A DNA stretch of 26,676 bases. It comes from JBOHWJ01 sp050736615. Lineage in GTDB: Bacteria > Desulfobacterota > Binatia > Binatales > Binataceae. The notes under the pieces were generated by a model. It worked only from the letters and a program-made list of their open reading frames with translations. It did no database searches and was not told where the DNA came from. This document shows positions 8,033 through 16,689 of this stretch, in pieces; positions within the stretch are counted from its first letter, which is position 1, and every line of letters begins with the position of its first letter. The stretch spans positions 1 through 26,676 of the forward strand of contig JBOHWL010000051.1 of assembly GCA_050736615.1 (NCBI GenBank). The letters are read 5' to 3'. The translations under genes were made by a program, and so were the position numbers.

Positions 8033-9604
8033 CTAATGCGCCATGCGCGCGCGTGAGCGCAGCGTCGGTCCGCCATTGGACATGCGCTTGACCTGCATCG
8101 GCTGACCCTTGCCACAGTTCGGAATGGCGATGAGGCGCAGGTCGTTTCCAACCGCGTCCACGTTGAGGAAGAATTGTTTCGAATCGCCCATAACGCTGCC
8201 GGCGCGATAAAGGCGGCCAAGCCGTCCGTGCTCGATGTCATAAACGCGGCGCGCCGAAATGCGGAAATTCTCGCGCGACTCGGCGATCGACGGCGTCAGA
8301 TGGCCGCATACGTAATAGCCGTGCGCGACCTCGCTGATAATGCGTTCGGGCGGCGTTTCACCGGGCATGAAGAAGGTATTGGACATGCGAACCAACGGCA
8401 CATGATAGGCCTCGCTCGCGCGCGCGGAACCGTTGGCTTCAACTCCCAGGGCGGCGGCGGTGGCGCGCGAGTTAATAAAGCCGCGAAACACGCCGCCTTC
8501 GATGTGCGTCATGCGGCGGCCGGGCGTGCCCTCGTGATCATAACGATAATGGCCGTAGCCATTGAGGGTCGGATCCGAGCATGCGCTTAGCAATGACGCG
8601 GCGACCTGCTGCTCCAGCTCGCTGTTTTCCAGCGAACGGAGAAACCAGCTTCGGCCGGCATAAGCCGCTTCCATTTTGAGCGCGCGATCAGCCTCACAGG
8701 GATGACCGATGATCTCGTGCGCGACCAGCGCATTGAAATGCGGATCGGTGACAATCACGACTTCATGATCGGGCGGCTTGAGCACGGGAGCACGCGCCAG
8801 TTCGCGCGCCTCGTTAGCCAATCCGAGGGTAAAGCTGGGCAGGTCGGGATTTGGCATCAACTCGTCGTGCCAACCGTCACTGAGGCATTCGAAGCCGCGC
8901 TGCTGGCCGATCGTGTCGTAATTTTCCTGATGTCCGTCACCGCTTTGCGCGACCACGTAACAATCGCCCTGTGAGATGGCGAACGCCTGTGAAATCAGCG
9001 CACCGGCGCTGTTGATAAACAGTTCGTGGCGCAGCTCCGCGCTGGCCGCCACCACGTTGTAGGCGATTTCCGCACCCAGCGCGCGGATTTGCGCCGAGGC
9101 TTCGCGGCATAGGCGGCTGACCTCGCCTTGATCGAGACCGCGCGGGTCACGTTTGAACGTAGCCGAGACCTCATCGCGGATAGTCGAGGGGGTTGGCGCA
9201 GCCCATCGCGTCAGCGCGTCGGCGCGGTGCAGCTTTATCAGCCCCGCCTTTTCACGCGCACTATGGCGCGCGCGGAGATAAGCTTGTTCGAGGCCGTCAA
9301 CCAGCGCCGTCATCAGTTTGGCCGGCCGCAACGCGAGCCTGCCAACCTCGGCGCCGGTGTAGCCCCAGGCGAACACGCCCGGCCTTGCGACGCATTGCAC
9401 GGTCACGCCGAAGGCGGCGTTTTGATTTTCGGAACTCCCGCGTTCATTGCCGTCGGTGGCGCTGGCTGAGCGGCTGAAGACCACTTCAAAGCGCATGTCG
9501 GCATGGACGGCACCGCGACGAGTGCGGATAAAGCGCGTGAGGGCGGCCTCGCCGTTATCTTTAAGAAATCCGATCGCTTCGAACAGGTCTGTGGAGCTAG
9601 CCAT
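8033..9604 (-). CDS. tldD: TldD zinc metallopeptidase
   Basis: The 523-residue product carries HEIIGH at 296-301, the HExxxH zinc motif specific to TldD. The third ligand is Cys497 in AIPNCGKGQPMQ, followed by the Gly-rich NGGPTLR ending. These match the two His and one Cys known to hold zinc in E. coli TldD. It is slightly longer than the 481-residue E. coli protein, mostly through the N-terminal half. It would act in the cytoplasm with the TldE subunit encoded 6-20 bases downstream, as a processive peptidase inside a closed chamber. The ATG at 9604 has only a weak ribosome site. The gene follows the metal ABC permease gene in the same direction after about 140 bases with no clear terminator, so it could be read through from the transporter operon. 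Confidence 0.95.
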   Translation of the reverse strand: MASSTDLFEAIGFLKDNGEAALTRFIRTRRGAVHADMRFEVVFSRSASATDGNERGSSENQNAAFGVTVQCVARPGVFAWGYTGAEVGRLALRPAKLMTALVDGLEQAYLRARHSAREKAGLIKLHRADALTRWAAPTPSTIRDEVSATFKRDPRGLDQGEVSRLCREASAQIRALGAEIAYNVVAASAELRHELFINSAGALISQAFAISQGDCYVVAQSGDGHQENYDTIGQQRGFECLSDGWHDELMPNPDLPSFTLGLANEARELARAPVLKPPDHEVVIVTDPHFNALVAHEIIGHPCEADRALKMEAAYAGRSWFLRSLENSELEQQVAASLLSACSDPTLNGYGHYRYDHEGTPGRRMTHIEGGVFRGFINSRATAAALGVEANGSARASEAYHVPLVRMSNTFFMPGETPPERIISEVAHGYYVCGHLTPSIAESRENFRISARRVYDIEHGRLGRLYRAGSVMGDSKQFFLNVDAVGNDLRLIAIPNCGKGQPMQVKRMSNGGPTLRSRARMAH

Positions 9605-9743
9605 GCTTTAACGCAATTTGCGGACTTTCCCTGAAATGCGGCTCGTGAACCGTATGCTTGAAAGGCGGCTCGCAGACTAGCTTCCTCGGATCGCTGTGCT
9701 CGTTTCGTTCAGGCTAATGCGCTCGCTTCGGATCCGCTATTGG

Positions 9744-10547
9744 CTATGTCCGCCGTATCGCAGCGTAACCATAGCTTACTGCGAACAGCGCCGCGAGCAG
9801 CGCGACGATGGTCGGCCCGGTCGGGAAATCGAGCCAGTAGGAAGCGAATACGCCGGCGATGGTTGCCGCCAGCCCCAGGATCGTGGCAATCACGAAAGTG
9901 GAACCAAGACGGGTGGCAAAACAGAGCGCGGCGGCGCCAGGAGCCACCAGCAGGGTAAAGGTGAGCAGCGCGCCGACACCGCGAATCGCGATCGCGACAG
10001 CAACGCCGAGGGCGACATAAAAGATGGTGTTCCAAAAATTGACGTGGATGCCGAGCGAATGCGCCATATCCGGATCATAGGCGGCAATCAGAAATTCCTT
10101 GGCGGCAAAGAACTGTAACGCGCCGATCAGCCCAAAGGCGATTATCATCACCCACAGCAGCGATTGCGGCACGGTCAGGATGTTGCCGAACAGAACGTTG
10201 AGAATAGCGCCCTCGCCGCGCGGCGATTTTACGATCAGCAACACCGCGGCGGCGGAACCGGCCGCGTAAAGCAGCCCAATTAGCGCCTCCAGTGGAAGCC
10301 GGGGTGCGTCGGCGGCGCGCGAAAAGCCCAGGAAGGTCAGCACGGTCAAGGCCAGCGCGACGGTAAACGGCTCGATCTGCAACAGGATTGCCACCGCAAC
10401 CCCGGCCGAGGAAATTTCCGCCACCGCCGCGCCGACAAAGACGATCCTCCTTAGCACCACGTACACGCTCAGCGGCGCCAGTCCGAGCGCGACCAGGATG
10501 CCGGCGAATAGCGTGTCGCGCATGAACGGGATGGTGAGCAGGTCCAT
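9744..10547 (-). CDS. Metal ABC transporter permease (ZnuB/MntB type, ABC-3 family)
   Basis: The 267-residue, highly hydrophobic protein has about eight predicted membrane spans. It shows ABC-3 signatures: YVVLRRIVFVGAAVAEISSAGVA near the start, LNVLFGNILTV in the middle, and RGVGALLTFTLLVAPGAAA near the C-terminus, with the common SYWLDFPTGPTIV ending. It forms the inner-membrane pore for zinc, manganese or a similar ion. The start ATG overlaps the stop of the ATPase gene in a TGATG arrangement, which implies translational coupling. The metal cannot be read from the sequence. Confidence 0.92.
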   Translation of the reverse strand: MDLLTIPFMRDTLFAGILVALGLAPLSVYVVLRRIVFVGAAVAEISSAGVAVAILLQIEPFTVALALTVLTFLGFSRAADAPRLPLEALIGLLYAAGSAAAVLLIVKSPRGEGAILNVLFGNILTVPQSLLWVMIIAFGLIGALQFFAAKEFLIAAYDPDMAHSLGIHVNFWNTIFYVALGVAVAIAIRGVGALLTFTLLVAPGAAALCFATRLGSTFVIATILGLAATIAGVFASYWLDFPTGPTIVALLAALFAVSYGYAAIRRT

Positions 10548-11254
10548 CAGGATTCGTAAGCCCGCGCGAGACTGGAGGGTGCCAGCATTTCGTCTTTCGC
10601 ACCCACCATCAGCGTGCCGCCGCGCGTGATCAATGCGACACGCCGGGCGAAATTCTCGACCGCGCTCATCAGATGAGTGACAAACACAATAGTGGCCAAT
10701 TGATCGCGCAGATCGAGCAATAGCTCCATGATGGCCCGTTCGGACGGCAAATCCATGCCGTTGGTGGGCTCGTCCAGAAGCAGCAGGTCCGGACGTCCCG
10801 CCAGCGCACGCGCAATCAGGACACGCTGCTGCTGTCCGCCAGAGAGTTCACGATACGGTCGTCCGGCGCGCGGCTCCATTCCGGTGCGTTTCAAACATTC
10901 ATGCGCGATTTCAAAATCCACGCGGCGCGGCCGCCGCAATGTGCCGATCATCCCAAAACGGCCCATCACGGCCACTTCGAGCGCAGATAACGGGAAATGA
11001 GGATCGAGCCGCTCACGCTGCGGCACGTAGCCGATACGCAGTGGAAGGCCGTTGGATGGGCTCATCTCAATTATTCCGGCGAGCGGCCGCAGCAGGCCTA
11101 GCAGTGCCTTTAACAGCGTCGTTTTGCCCGACCCGTTGGGTCCCATCACGCCCATGAAGTCGCCGCGTTGAATAACCAAATCGAAATTGCTCAGAATCAC
11201 GCGCCGGCCATATCCGAGCGTGACCCCGTGTGCGCGCACCAGTTCACTTGGCAT
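10547..11254 (-). CDS. Metal ABC transporter ATP-binding protein (ZnuC/MntA type)
   Basis: The 235-residue protein has all ABC ATPase motifs in order: Walker A GPNGSGKTT around 38-46, Q-loop VPQRE, signature LSGGQQQR, Walker B LLLLDEPTNGMD, and the H-loop His in VFVTHLMS. It fits the length and sequence of the zinc/manganese subgroup. It overlaps the binding-protein gene by 11 bases at its start and the permease gene by one base at its end. The three genes therefore form a tightly coupled unit. It would power metal uptake from the cytoplasmic face. Confidence 0.94.
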   Translation of the reverse strand: MPSELVRAHGVTLGYGRRVILSNFDLVIQRGDFMGVMGPNGSGKTTLLKALLGLLRPLAGIIEMSPSNGLPLRIGYVPQRERLDPHFPLSALEVAVMGRFGMIGTLRRPRRVDFEIAHECLKRTGMEPRAGRPYRELSGGQQQRVLIARALAGRPDLLLLDEPTNGMDLPSERAIMELLLDLRDQLATIVFVTHLMSAVENFARRVALITRGGTLMVGAKDEMLAPSSLARAYES

Positions 11255-12167
11255 GTGTGCTTAGCGCGCCGGCGACGCGCGAGACGATATAGTCAATCAT
11301 CGAAATATAGTCCTTCTGCTGGGGAGTTCCGCCAACGTCGATATACAAATTGAGGTACGGCACGCCGCACTGGGCACTAATCAGCCGCGCGATCGACTGG
11401 TCATAATAAGGCTCGGTCACGATCAGCTTGACCTTCTGTTCCTTACAGACATTGATTACCTGCTCGAGACGTGCCGGGGATGGGACGAAACCCGGTTTTT
11501 CCTCGATAGTCTCGGGCACGTGGAGATCGAACGCCTGGGCGAAGTAATCCCACGACTCATGATAAGGGATGATTTTGTCGCCCTTGTAAGGAGCCATCTC
11601 CGCGCCCCATTTGCGCTCGGCGGCGGCAAGCCGTGTATCGAAAACCGCTAGATTTTGCGCGAAGTACGCCTTATCCGAGGGATCAACATAGGCAAGCGCG
11701 TTGAAAATGTTATGCGCCATGATGCGCGCGTCGTTCGGATTCAGTTGAAAATGCGGATTGCCGTAAGGGTGGATGTCACCAAAGCTGTAATCGACGCGGC
11801 CTTTGGGAATGTCCAGCAACGGAACCTGGTACGAGACCTGCGCCTTGACCAGATTCGGATTGTTAGCCTCATTGACGAGGTCGCGCGCCCAGTCCTCAAG
11901 CCCCAGTCCGATCTGGATAAAGAGCAGGGCCTGGTGGATCTTGAATAGATCGCTCGGCCGTGGCTGGTAGAGGTCGGCGTTGAAGCCTTCCGGCACCAAC
12001 GCCTGCGCTTTGACGCGGTCGCCGCCGACCGCCTGAGCCAGCGAGGCCAGATCAGTGGTGGTAGTGACCACGCGGATCGGACCCGAGGCGCGCGCGATGC
12101 CGCGCGCCGTCATGGTCACGGACATCGCGATTAGGACAATCAGCGCTGAGCGAAAGTATCGATTCAT
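11244..12167 (-). CDS. Periplasmic metal-binding protein of the ABC transporter (ZnuA/cluster A-I type) with a variant first ligand
   Basis: The 307-residue protein has a Sec signal peptide (hydrophobic 8-20, cleavage likely after ARA at 25-27). It then shows the ZnuA-like order: VVTTTTDLASLAQAVGGD, the loop ending QPRPSD, NPHFQLNP with His139, IPYHESWDYF with His203, and VTEPYYDQS with Glu252 near the fourth ligand position. The family normally has His in the first loop (DPHxxEPxPSD); here the same position reads NADLYQPRPSD with Asp65. A second His at 133 in GDIHPYGNPH could compensate. There is no His-rich loop. The gene starts 7 bases after the porin stop and runs into the ATPase gene, so it belongs to one operon. 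Zinc or manganese is likely, but the altered ligand leaves the ion open. Confidence 0.88.
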   Translation of the reverse strand: MNRYFRSALIVLIAMSVTMTARGIARASGPIRVVTTTTDLASLAQAVGGDRVKAQALVPEGFNADLYQPRPSDLFKIHQALLFIQIGLGLEDWARDLVNEANNPNLVKAQVSYQVPLLDIPKGRVDYSFGDIHPYGNPHFQLNPNDARIMAHNIFNALAYVDPSDKAYFAQNLAVFDTRLAAAERKWGAEMAPYKGDKIIPYHESWDYFAQAFDLHVPETIEEKPGFVPSPARLEQVINVCKEQKVKLIVTEPYYDQSIARLISAQCGVPYLNLYIDVGGTPQQKDYISMIDYIVSRVAGALSTHAK

Positions 12168-12174
12168 CCTGGTC

Positions 12175-13626
12175 CTATTCCAGAGGTTTGAGATTACCCA
12201 GTGAGAAAGTCGCCTGAAGGAAAAATTGATTGGCGGCGCGTTCGGGCCCGCTTGGAGTCGTATGGGTATATTGAAGGCGCAGCCGCGTGTTGTCCGAAAC
12301 GAAGTAGGTCAAAATCGGCGACAGCCCGGCTTCGGTGCCGCGCGCGACATCGGGCCGATCGGCGATATCGATGAGAGCGGCGGCGTGCCAGCGCAGCCAG
12401 AAGTTATAGTCGAGCAAAGTATAGAAACCGCGCTTGATGCCGTGGTTGCCGACGCCTTGAGCCTCGTCGAGCAGGCCTTCGAGATCCCAGGTCCAGATAT
12501 GCCGTTGGTCGGGTGCGTACTGAATTTGCAAAAAAGGGTCTTCCAGATAATTCTGGCCGCCCGGACCAGGCCCGCCCGCCATGCTGACGCCACCACTGAG
12601 AAATCCCGACTGGAACAGGTCGCGCGAATAAATCAGGGTACCCATGTAAGCGAAGTCGAAATTCTGGCCATCGTGACGATCGAACGCGACAGTATTCACG
12701 CCGCTCAGCATATTCAGGTCGGCCTTAATGTTGGCTTCCCAGGGATTGGGGATGTATCCGGTCAGGTCCACGCCGGGCTCGACAAACCCGTCGGGGCTGA
12801 TATAGCGGGCAAGCGCCTGTGGCCGATTGACCATAGGTAGCTGGAATGTGTCGAGTTGATTGATCAAGCCGAACACCGGCCGGAATTGTCCCGCGCGCAA
12901 CGACAGATCGTACGGCAGCTTATTGAAGACGAGATAAGCTTCTTCGATATCGAAGGGCCCATTGGCTGGCTTGTCGATGGAAATCTGCGCGTTGGTATAT
13001 GGATCGATGGGTGAGAACAGGATTATCTGGGTGTCGCGTGCGCTGAATTTGTCCGCGGCGGGATTGTAGCGCGGATCGCCTTCGTGGAAATCACTTTGCT
13101 GAAACAGCAAGTCGCCAACCGCGCCGATATCCGGAATAAACACCTTCGGTACGCCTTGCACACTCGGGATAATCACGCCTGAACCTTGCGGCACCTGTGC
13201 CGCTCGATAACTGGGCGCTTGCGGATTCGATACAGGGCCGGGCAGCAGGCCCTTGAGCGCTTGCCCCATGGTCTCGCCGTTGGATGGCGTGCTCAGCGGC
13301 AGCGGCACGCCGGCGGGCGTGACACCTGGCGGCGGAGTACCGGCGCCGCCATTGGCGGCGACTTGCGCCTCGGTATGTCCGCCACTGGCGCTAAGTTTGG
13401 CCGCAACCGGTGGTCTGGCGCTGTTGGCGGTCGGGCGTGCGTTCACTCGCCGTTCGAGCGCGTCCAGCCGTTTTTGCATCGTCCGCATTTGCGCGCGCAT
13501 CGCGCGCACTTCCTTGATCAAATCCGCATTGCTCGTGGCGTCCGCCGATCGACTGGAAGCCCCCGCGCTTGCCGCGACCGTGCCGACTATCAGCACGGTG
13601 ATTGCCAGGCTTGCGCACTTGCGCAT
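12175..13626 (-). CDS. Outer-membrane porin-like protein with N-terminal coiled coil, in the metal-uptake operon
   Basis: The 483-residue product starts at the ATG at 13626, giving the Sec signal MRKCASLAITVLIVG..AGA; a longer frame to 13680 would bury it. After the signal comes a heptad-like stretch, LIKEVRAMRAQMRTMQKRL, likely a short coiled coil. A Pro/Gly-rich linker follows up to about 150 (GAGTPPPGVTPAGVPLPLS). The rest looks like a beta-barrel, with alternating aromatic residues and turns such as LSLRAGQFRPVFG, YTLLDYNFWLRWH and TRLRLQYTHTTPSG. RAGQFRPVFG resembles the conserved strand of phosphate-selective-type porins and of porins found beside zinc ABC systems. The next gene, for the binding protein, follows after 7 bases, so it probably supplies the outer-membrane route for the same ion. 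Confidence 0.75.
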   Translation of the reverse strand: MRKCASLAITVLIVGTVAASAGASSRSADATSNADLIKEVRAMRAQMRTMQKRLDALERRVNARPTANSARPPVAAKLSASGGHTEAQVAANGGAGTPPPGVTPAGVPLPLSTPSNGETMGQALKGLLPGPVSNPQAPSYRAAQVPQGSGVIIPSVQGVPKVFIPDIGAVGDLLFQQSDFHEGDPRYNPAADKFSARDTQIILFSPIDPYTNAQISIDKPANGPFDIEEAYLVFNKLPYDLSLRAGQFRPVFGLINQLDTFQLPMVNRPQALARYISPDGFVEPGVDLTGYIPNPWEANIKADLNMLSGVNTVAFDRHDGQNFDFAYMGTLIYSRDLFQSGFLSGGVSMAGGPGPGGQNYLEDPFLQIQYAPDQRHIWTWDLEGLLDEAQGVGNHGIKRGFYTLLDYNFWLRWHAAALIDIADRPDVARGTEAGLSPILTYFVSDNTRLRLQYTHTTPSGPERAANQFFLQATFSLGNLKPLE

Positions 13627-13789
13627 AATGCCCGCTCCTGTTTGCCCGGCGATCGAGTCGTAGTGGACGCCCGCGCCCACTCGATGAGGGGCGTTTCGCG
13701 TGTTTAGTCCACCGCGTCCGCAGCCTCTTGCTAACCTATCGAGACCGCTCGATCGCTAAATCCTGGATATCGAAATGACAGGCCCGGCG

Positions 13790-14104
13790 TCAGGCGGATG
13801 CCGGAGGGGCGCGCATCAGGCTGGCGATAATGGGAGCGAATCTGGAGCCGCCCGGCCTTGCAATCCGAACGGTCCGACTCTCGCAGTGCGGTCGAGCAAG
13901 GTTGAATTGGGTCGCCGGATTAACCGGCGCGTGAAAGACGAGAAGGCAAAGAGCGCACGGGCCATTATCGTGGATGACATCAGCATGTGTGGCGATCTGA
14001 TGAGAGCGGCCGCGCCGATGATAATGCGCCACCGCAAGCAACTGCGCAGCGAGGATCAGGACGACGGCGCCATACGCAACCGCGCGACGCCCGCCCGCCA
14101 TCAT
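13790..14104 (-). CDS. Small exported or membrane-anchored Cys/His protein next to the metal operon (DUF2946-like)
   Basis: The 104-residue frame starts with MMAGGRRAVAYGAVVLILAAQLLAVA, a plausible signal or membrane anchor. A His-rich patch HYHRRGRSHQIATHAD follows, then a CxxC element (GPCALCLLVFHAP). Basic leader, His patch and CxxLC resemble DUF2946-type small proteins, which are often near metal transport genes; this comparison is from memory and is loose. It sits between the CoA-transferase gene (41 bases upstream) and the porin gene (163 bases downstream), all in the same direction. Its ribosome site is weak. It may bind or deliver a metal, but no function is established. Confidence 0.5.
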   Translation of the reverse strand: MMAGGRRAVAYGAVVLILAAQLLAVAHYHRRGRSHQIATHADVIHDNGPCALCLLVFHAPVNPATQFNLARPHCESRTVRIARPGGSRFAPIIASLMRAPPASA

Positions 14105-14145
14105 CGCCGCGCTGGGATGCGGCCGCTTTATCCGGCGGTCGCCGC

Positions 14146-15345
14146 TCAGATGATGCCTTCTTGCTTCAGTTTTTCCAGCGCGGCGGCATCCAAGCCCAGC
14201 ATTGCTTGATAAACCTCCACGTTATGCTGTCCCAATAGCGGCGCGCTGGTCACTTCGACCGGCGAGTTTTCGAGTCTGACCGGACATCCGGGCATGGTGA
14301 ACTTCCCGCGCACCGGATGGTCGACCGTGACGATCATGCCGCGCTCGCGCATATGTGGATCGTTGAGCAGTTCGACACTGTCCAGCACCGCGCCACAAGG
14401 TACGCCGGCCCCGCCCAAAACCTTCATTGCCTCATGCTTGGTACGCTGGCCGGTCCATTTCTCGATAATCGCGGTAAGGTCCTCCATATGGACCTGCCGT
14501 TCCTTGCGATCTTTGAAGCGTGGGTCCTGAGGAATTTCGGGATGCCCGATGGTTTTGCAGAGCGCCTCCCACATTTCGGGCGAGGTGCAAATTATAAACA
14601 CGTAATCGTTGTCGCCGCCGGGCGCGCACTTGAAAACGTCACCGACCGCGCCACTACCCAGGCGATTACCACGTCGCGGCGTGGGTTGATGGGTGATGTA
14701 GGTATCCATCATTGGCACGCGCACGAAATTCAGCACCGCCTCCTGCATCGCGACCTCGACCTTCTGACCCTTGCCGGTGCGCTCGCGCTGAATATAGGCG
14801 GCCAGCACGCCGCAGGCCGCATGCACTCCCGTACCGGTATCGCCGATGGTCGGGCCGGGTTTGAGCGGCGGCGAGCCTGGGAAGCCTGTCAGCGCCATCG
14901 CGCCGCCGGTAGCCTGCGCAATCATGTCGAAGCTCTTGAATTTGCTGTAGGGTCCGAAAGTGCCGAAACCCTTGACGGTCAGGTAGATGAGCCGCGGATT
15001 GATTTCGCGCAGGCGTTCGTAACCGAGGCCGAGACCTTCAAGCGTGCCGAGCGAATAGTTCTCCGACAGAATATCGACTTGTTTCACCAGGTCGAGGAAC
15101 ATCTCCCGGCCGTGCGGAGACTTGAGATTGAGCGTGATGCTGCGCTTGTTGGTATTGAGCAGCATGAAATAATGCGAATCGACGCCCGGCTTTTCGGTTA
15201 AAATCCAACGTCCCTGCTCGCCCATTTTGGGCGGTTCGAGCTTGATCACGTCGGCGCCGAGCCACGCCAGCATCTCGGTGCATGACGTGCCCGCCTCAAA
15301 TTGCGTGAGGTCCAGCACTTTTACCCCGGCTAACGCTTTATCCAT
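14146..15345 (-). CDS. CaiB/BaiF family (class III) CoA transferase, formyl-CoA transferase-like
   Basis: The 399-residue product starts at the ATG at 15345. This start fits the family, which begins with G-K-V-L-D-L-T. A longer frame to 15459 would add 38 unrelated residues. The sequence follows E. coli Frc closely: SCTEMLAWLGADVIKLEPP, NTNKRSI, EINPRLI, then TIGDTGTG, where Asp169 falls at the same number as the catalytic Asp169 of Frc, and RTGKGQKVEVAMQEAVLN. Near the end GKFTMPGCPVR and PLLGQHN also match. It should move CoA between carboxylic acids through an aspartyl-CoA intermediate. Whether it uses oxalate is not certain, since the Frc glycine loop region (around 240-260) is shorter. 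It is divergent from the MoxR gene and upstream of the metal operon. Confidence 0.9.
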   Translation of the reverse strand: MDKALAGVKVLDLTQFEAGTSCTEMLAWLGADVIKLEPPKMGEQGRWILTEKPGVDSHYFMLLNTNKRSITLNLKSPHGREMFLDLVKQVDILSENYSLGTLEGLGLGYERLREINPRLIYLTVKGFGTFGPYSKFKSFDMIAQATGGAMALTGFPGSPPLKPGPTIGDTGTGVHAACGVLAAYIQRERTGKGQKVEVAMQEAVLNFVRVPMMDTYITHQPTPRRGNRLGSGAVGDVFKCAPGGDNDYVFIICTSPEMWEALCKTIGHPEIPQDPRFKDRKERQVHMEDLTAIIEKWTGQRTKHEAMKVLGGAGVPCGAVLDSVELLNDPHMRERGMIVTVDHPVRGKFTMPGCPVRLENSPVEVTSAPLLGQHNVEVYQAMLGLDAAALEKLKQEGII

Positions 15346-15550
15346 GGAGGTAACCCTCGGCCTAAGCGATGCGTTGCGCCCTGTCGGTTTCGATTGCAAG
15401 GCGCTTGTCTTTGATTCTTGTAACTCCGGGCACCCGTAATAGGCAAGCCAGATGCTCATCTCGCCGGTCGGTCATCCCGATGCGCTTAAATGGCGGTGCG
15501 TGCGATGATAAATTAATCGGAACCGCGTAATGCGCGTGGCCGGATGAGTT

Positions 15551-16675
15551 ATGTCCCAGGGCTTTGCGAAAATCTGCGCTATCCGCGAGGAGCTCAATCG
15601 TATTTTCCTCGAACGTGGCGAGTTGATCGATGGCGCCCTATGCGCGCTGCTGTCGGCCAGTCATGTGCTGGTGATTGGGCCGCCCGGTACGGCCAAATCG
15701 ATGCTCGCCGACGAATTGTGCCGGCGCATCGTGGGTGCCAGCTATTTTCAATGGCTGCTCACCAAATTTTCAACGCCGGAGGAAATTTTCGGCGCGGTCA
15801 GTCTCAAGGGACTCGAGCAGGACGACTACCGTCGAGTGACGGATCATAAGCTGCCGCAAGCCCACATCGCCTTTCTCGATGAAATTTTCAAAGCCAATTC
15901 TTCGATCCTGAACGCCCTTTTGACGGTTATCAACGAGCGCGTATTTCACAACGGCCGTGAACGGCAGACGGTGCCGTTGGTTACGATGTTCGGTGCGTCC
16001 AACGAGCTGCCGGACGAGGACGAGCTCACCGCGCTTTACGACCGCTTCATGCTGCGCTTCATGGTCGATTATATCGGCGAGGATTTCCGCTTCCTGAAAA
16101 TGCTCGAAGGCGTGGAAGCGGCCGCGCGCACGGTCATTAGCTTCGCCGAGCTGGAGCAACTTCGCGCGGAAGCCCGGCAGGTGACGTTGCCCGGCGCTAT
16201 TATGCGGAGCCTGGCGGAATTGCGCCGCGCGCTCGCCGCGCAGCAGATAATTGCTTCGGATCGGCGTTGGCGCAATTCGCTGGCGATTGTACGTGCACAC
16301 GCCTTCATTGCGGGACGTAATCAAGCCGGGGAAGACGACTTGACGTTCCTCGAACACGTGCTGTGGAAGGATCCGGAGGAGCTGCCCAAGGTTCGCGACG
16401 CGATTCGCCGCCTGGTCAAAGGCTATGAGGACGAAGCGCGCGAGTTGTTGATCCAGGGTCAGGAATTACGCGATTACGCCGAGCGCGGATGGGAAAGTGA
16501 CGAATTGAAAAAGCGCGCGCAAATCGAAGCGCACACCAAGTTGGCCAATATCCTGGTGAAATTCGACAACCTGATGCGCGAGGCGGCTGATAACGGACGC
16601 GAGCTCGGCACCATCGCGGCAATGCGTTCCAAAGTCAAGGACATCCAGGACGCGATGTTGCGCTTGGGCCTTTAA
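15551..16675 (+). CDS. MoxR-family AAA+ ATPase, RavA-like
   Basis: The 374-residue protein has Walker A GPPGTAKS at 43-50 and the Walker B/MoxR stretch AFLDEIFKANSSILNALLT with Asp110-Glu111. Sensor 1 is in FGASNELPDEDE, and the arginine-finger region is LYDRFMLRF. KANSSILNALL and SNELPDEDELTALYDRF are typical of the RavA branch of MoxR proteins. The C-terminal part (from about 290) is helical and charged. It is shorter than E. coli RavA (about 500 residues), so it probably lacks the extra LARA-type domain. MoxR ATPases act as chaperones that insert metals or mature protein complexes, usually with a VWA-domain partner gene beside them. Here recO follows instead, 14 bases downstream. Confidence 0.88.
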   Translation: MSQGFAKICAIREELNRIFLERGELIDGALCALLSASHVLVIGPPGTAKSMLADELCRRIVGASYFQWLLTKFSTPEEIFGAVSLKGLEQDDYRRVTDHKLPQAHIAFLDEIFKANSSILNALLTVINERVFHNGRERQTVPLVTMFGASNELPDEDELTALYDRFMLRFMVDYIGEDFRFLKMLEGVEAAARTVISFAELEQLRAEARQVTLPGAIMRSLAELRRALAAQQIIASDRRWRNSLAIVRAHAFIAGRNQAGEDDLTFLEHVLWKDPEELPKVRDAIRRLVKGYEDEARELLIQGQELRDYAERGWESDELKKRAQIEAHTKLANILVKFDNLMREAADNGRELGTIAAMRSKVKDIQDAMLRLGL

Positions 16676-16689
16676 AGCGCACGACGGCG

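Noticed and set aside
13627..13789. Search for a Zur, Fur or MntR operator ahead of the porin gene
   Set aside because: No AT-rich dyad similar to the known operators is visible, so regulation of the metal operon cannot be read from this stretch.
14317..15201. 294-codon plus-strand frame opposite the CoA-transferase gene
   Set aside because: The leftward gene matches Frc along its whole length, including the catalytic Asp; the opposite frame has no family features.
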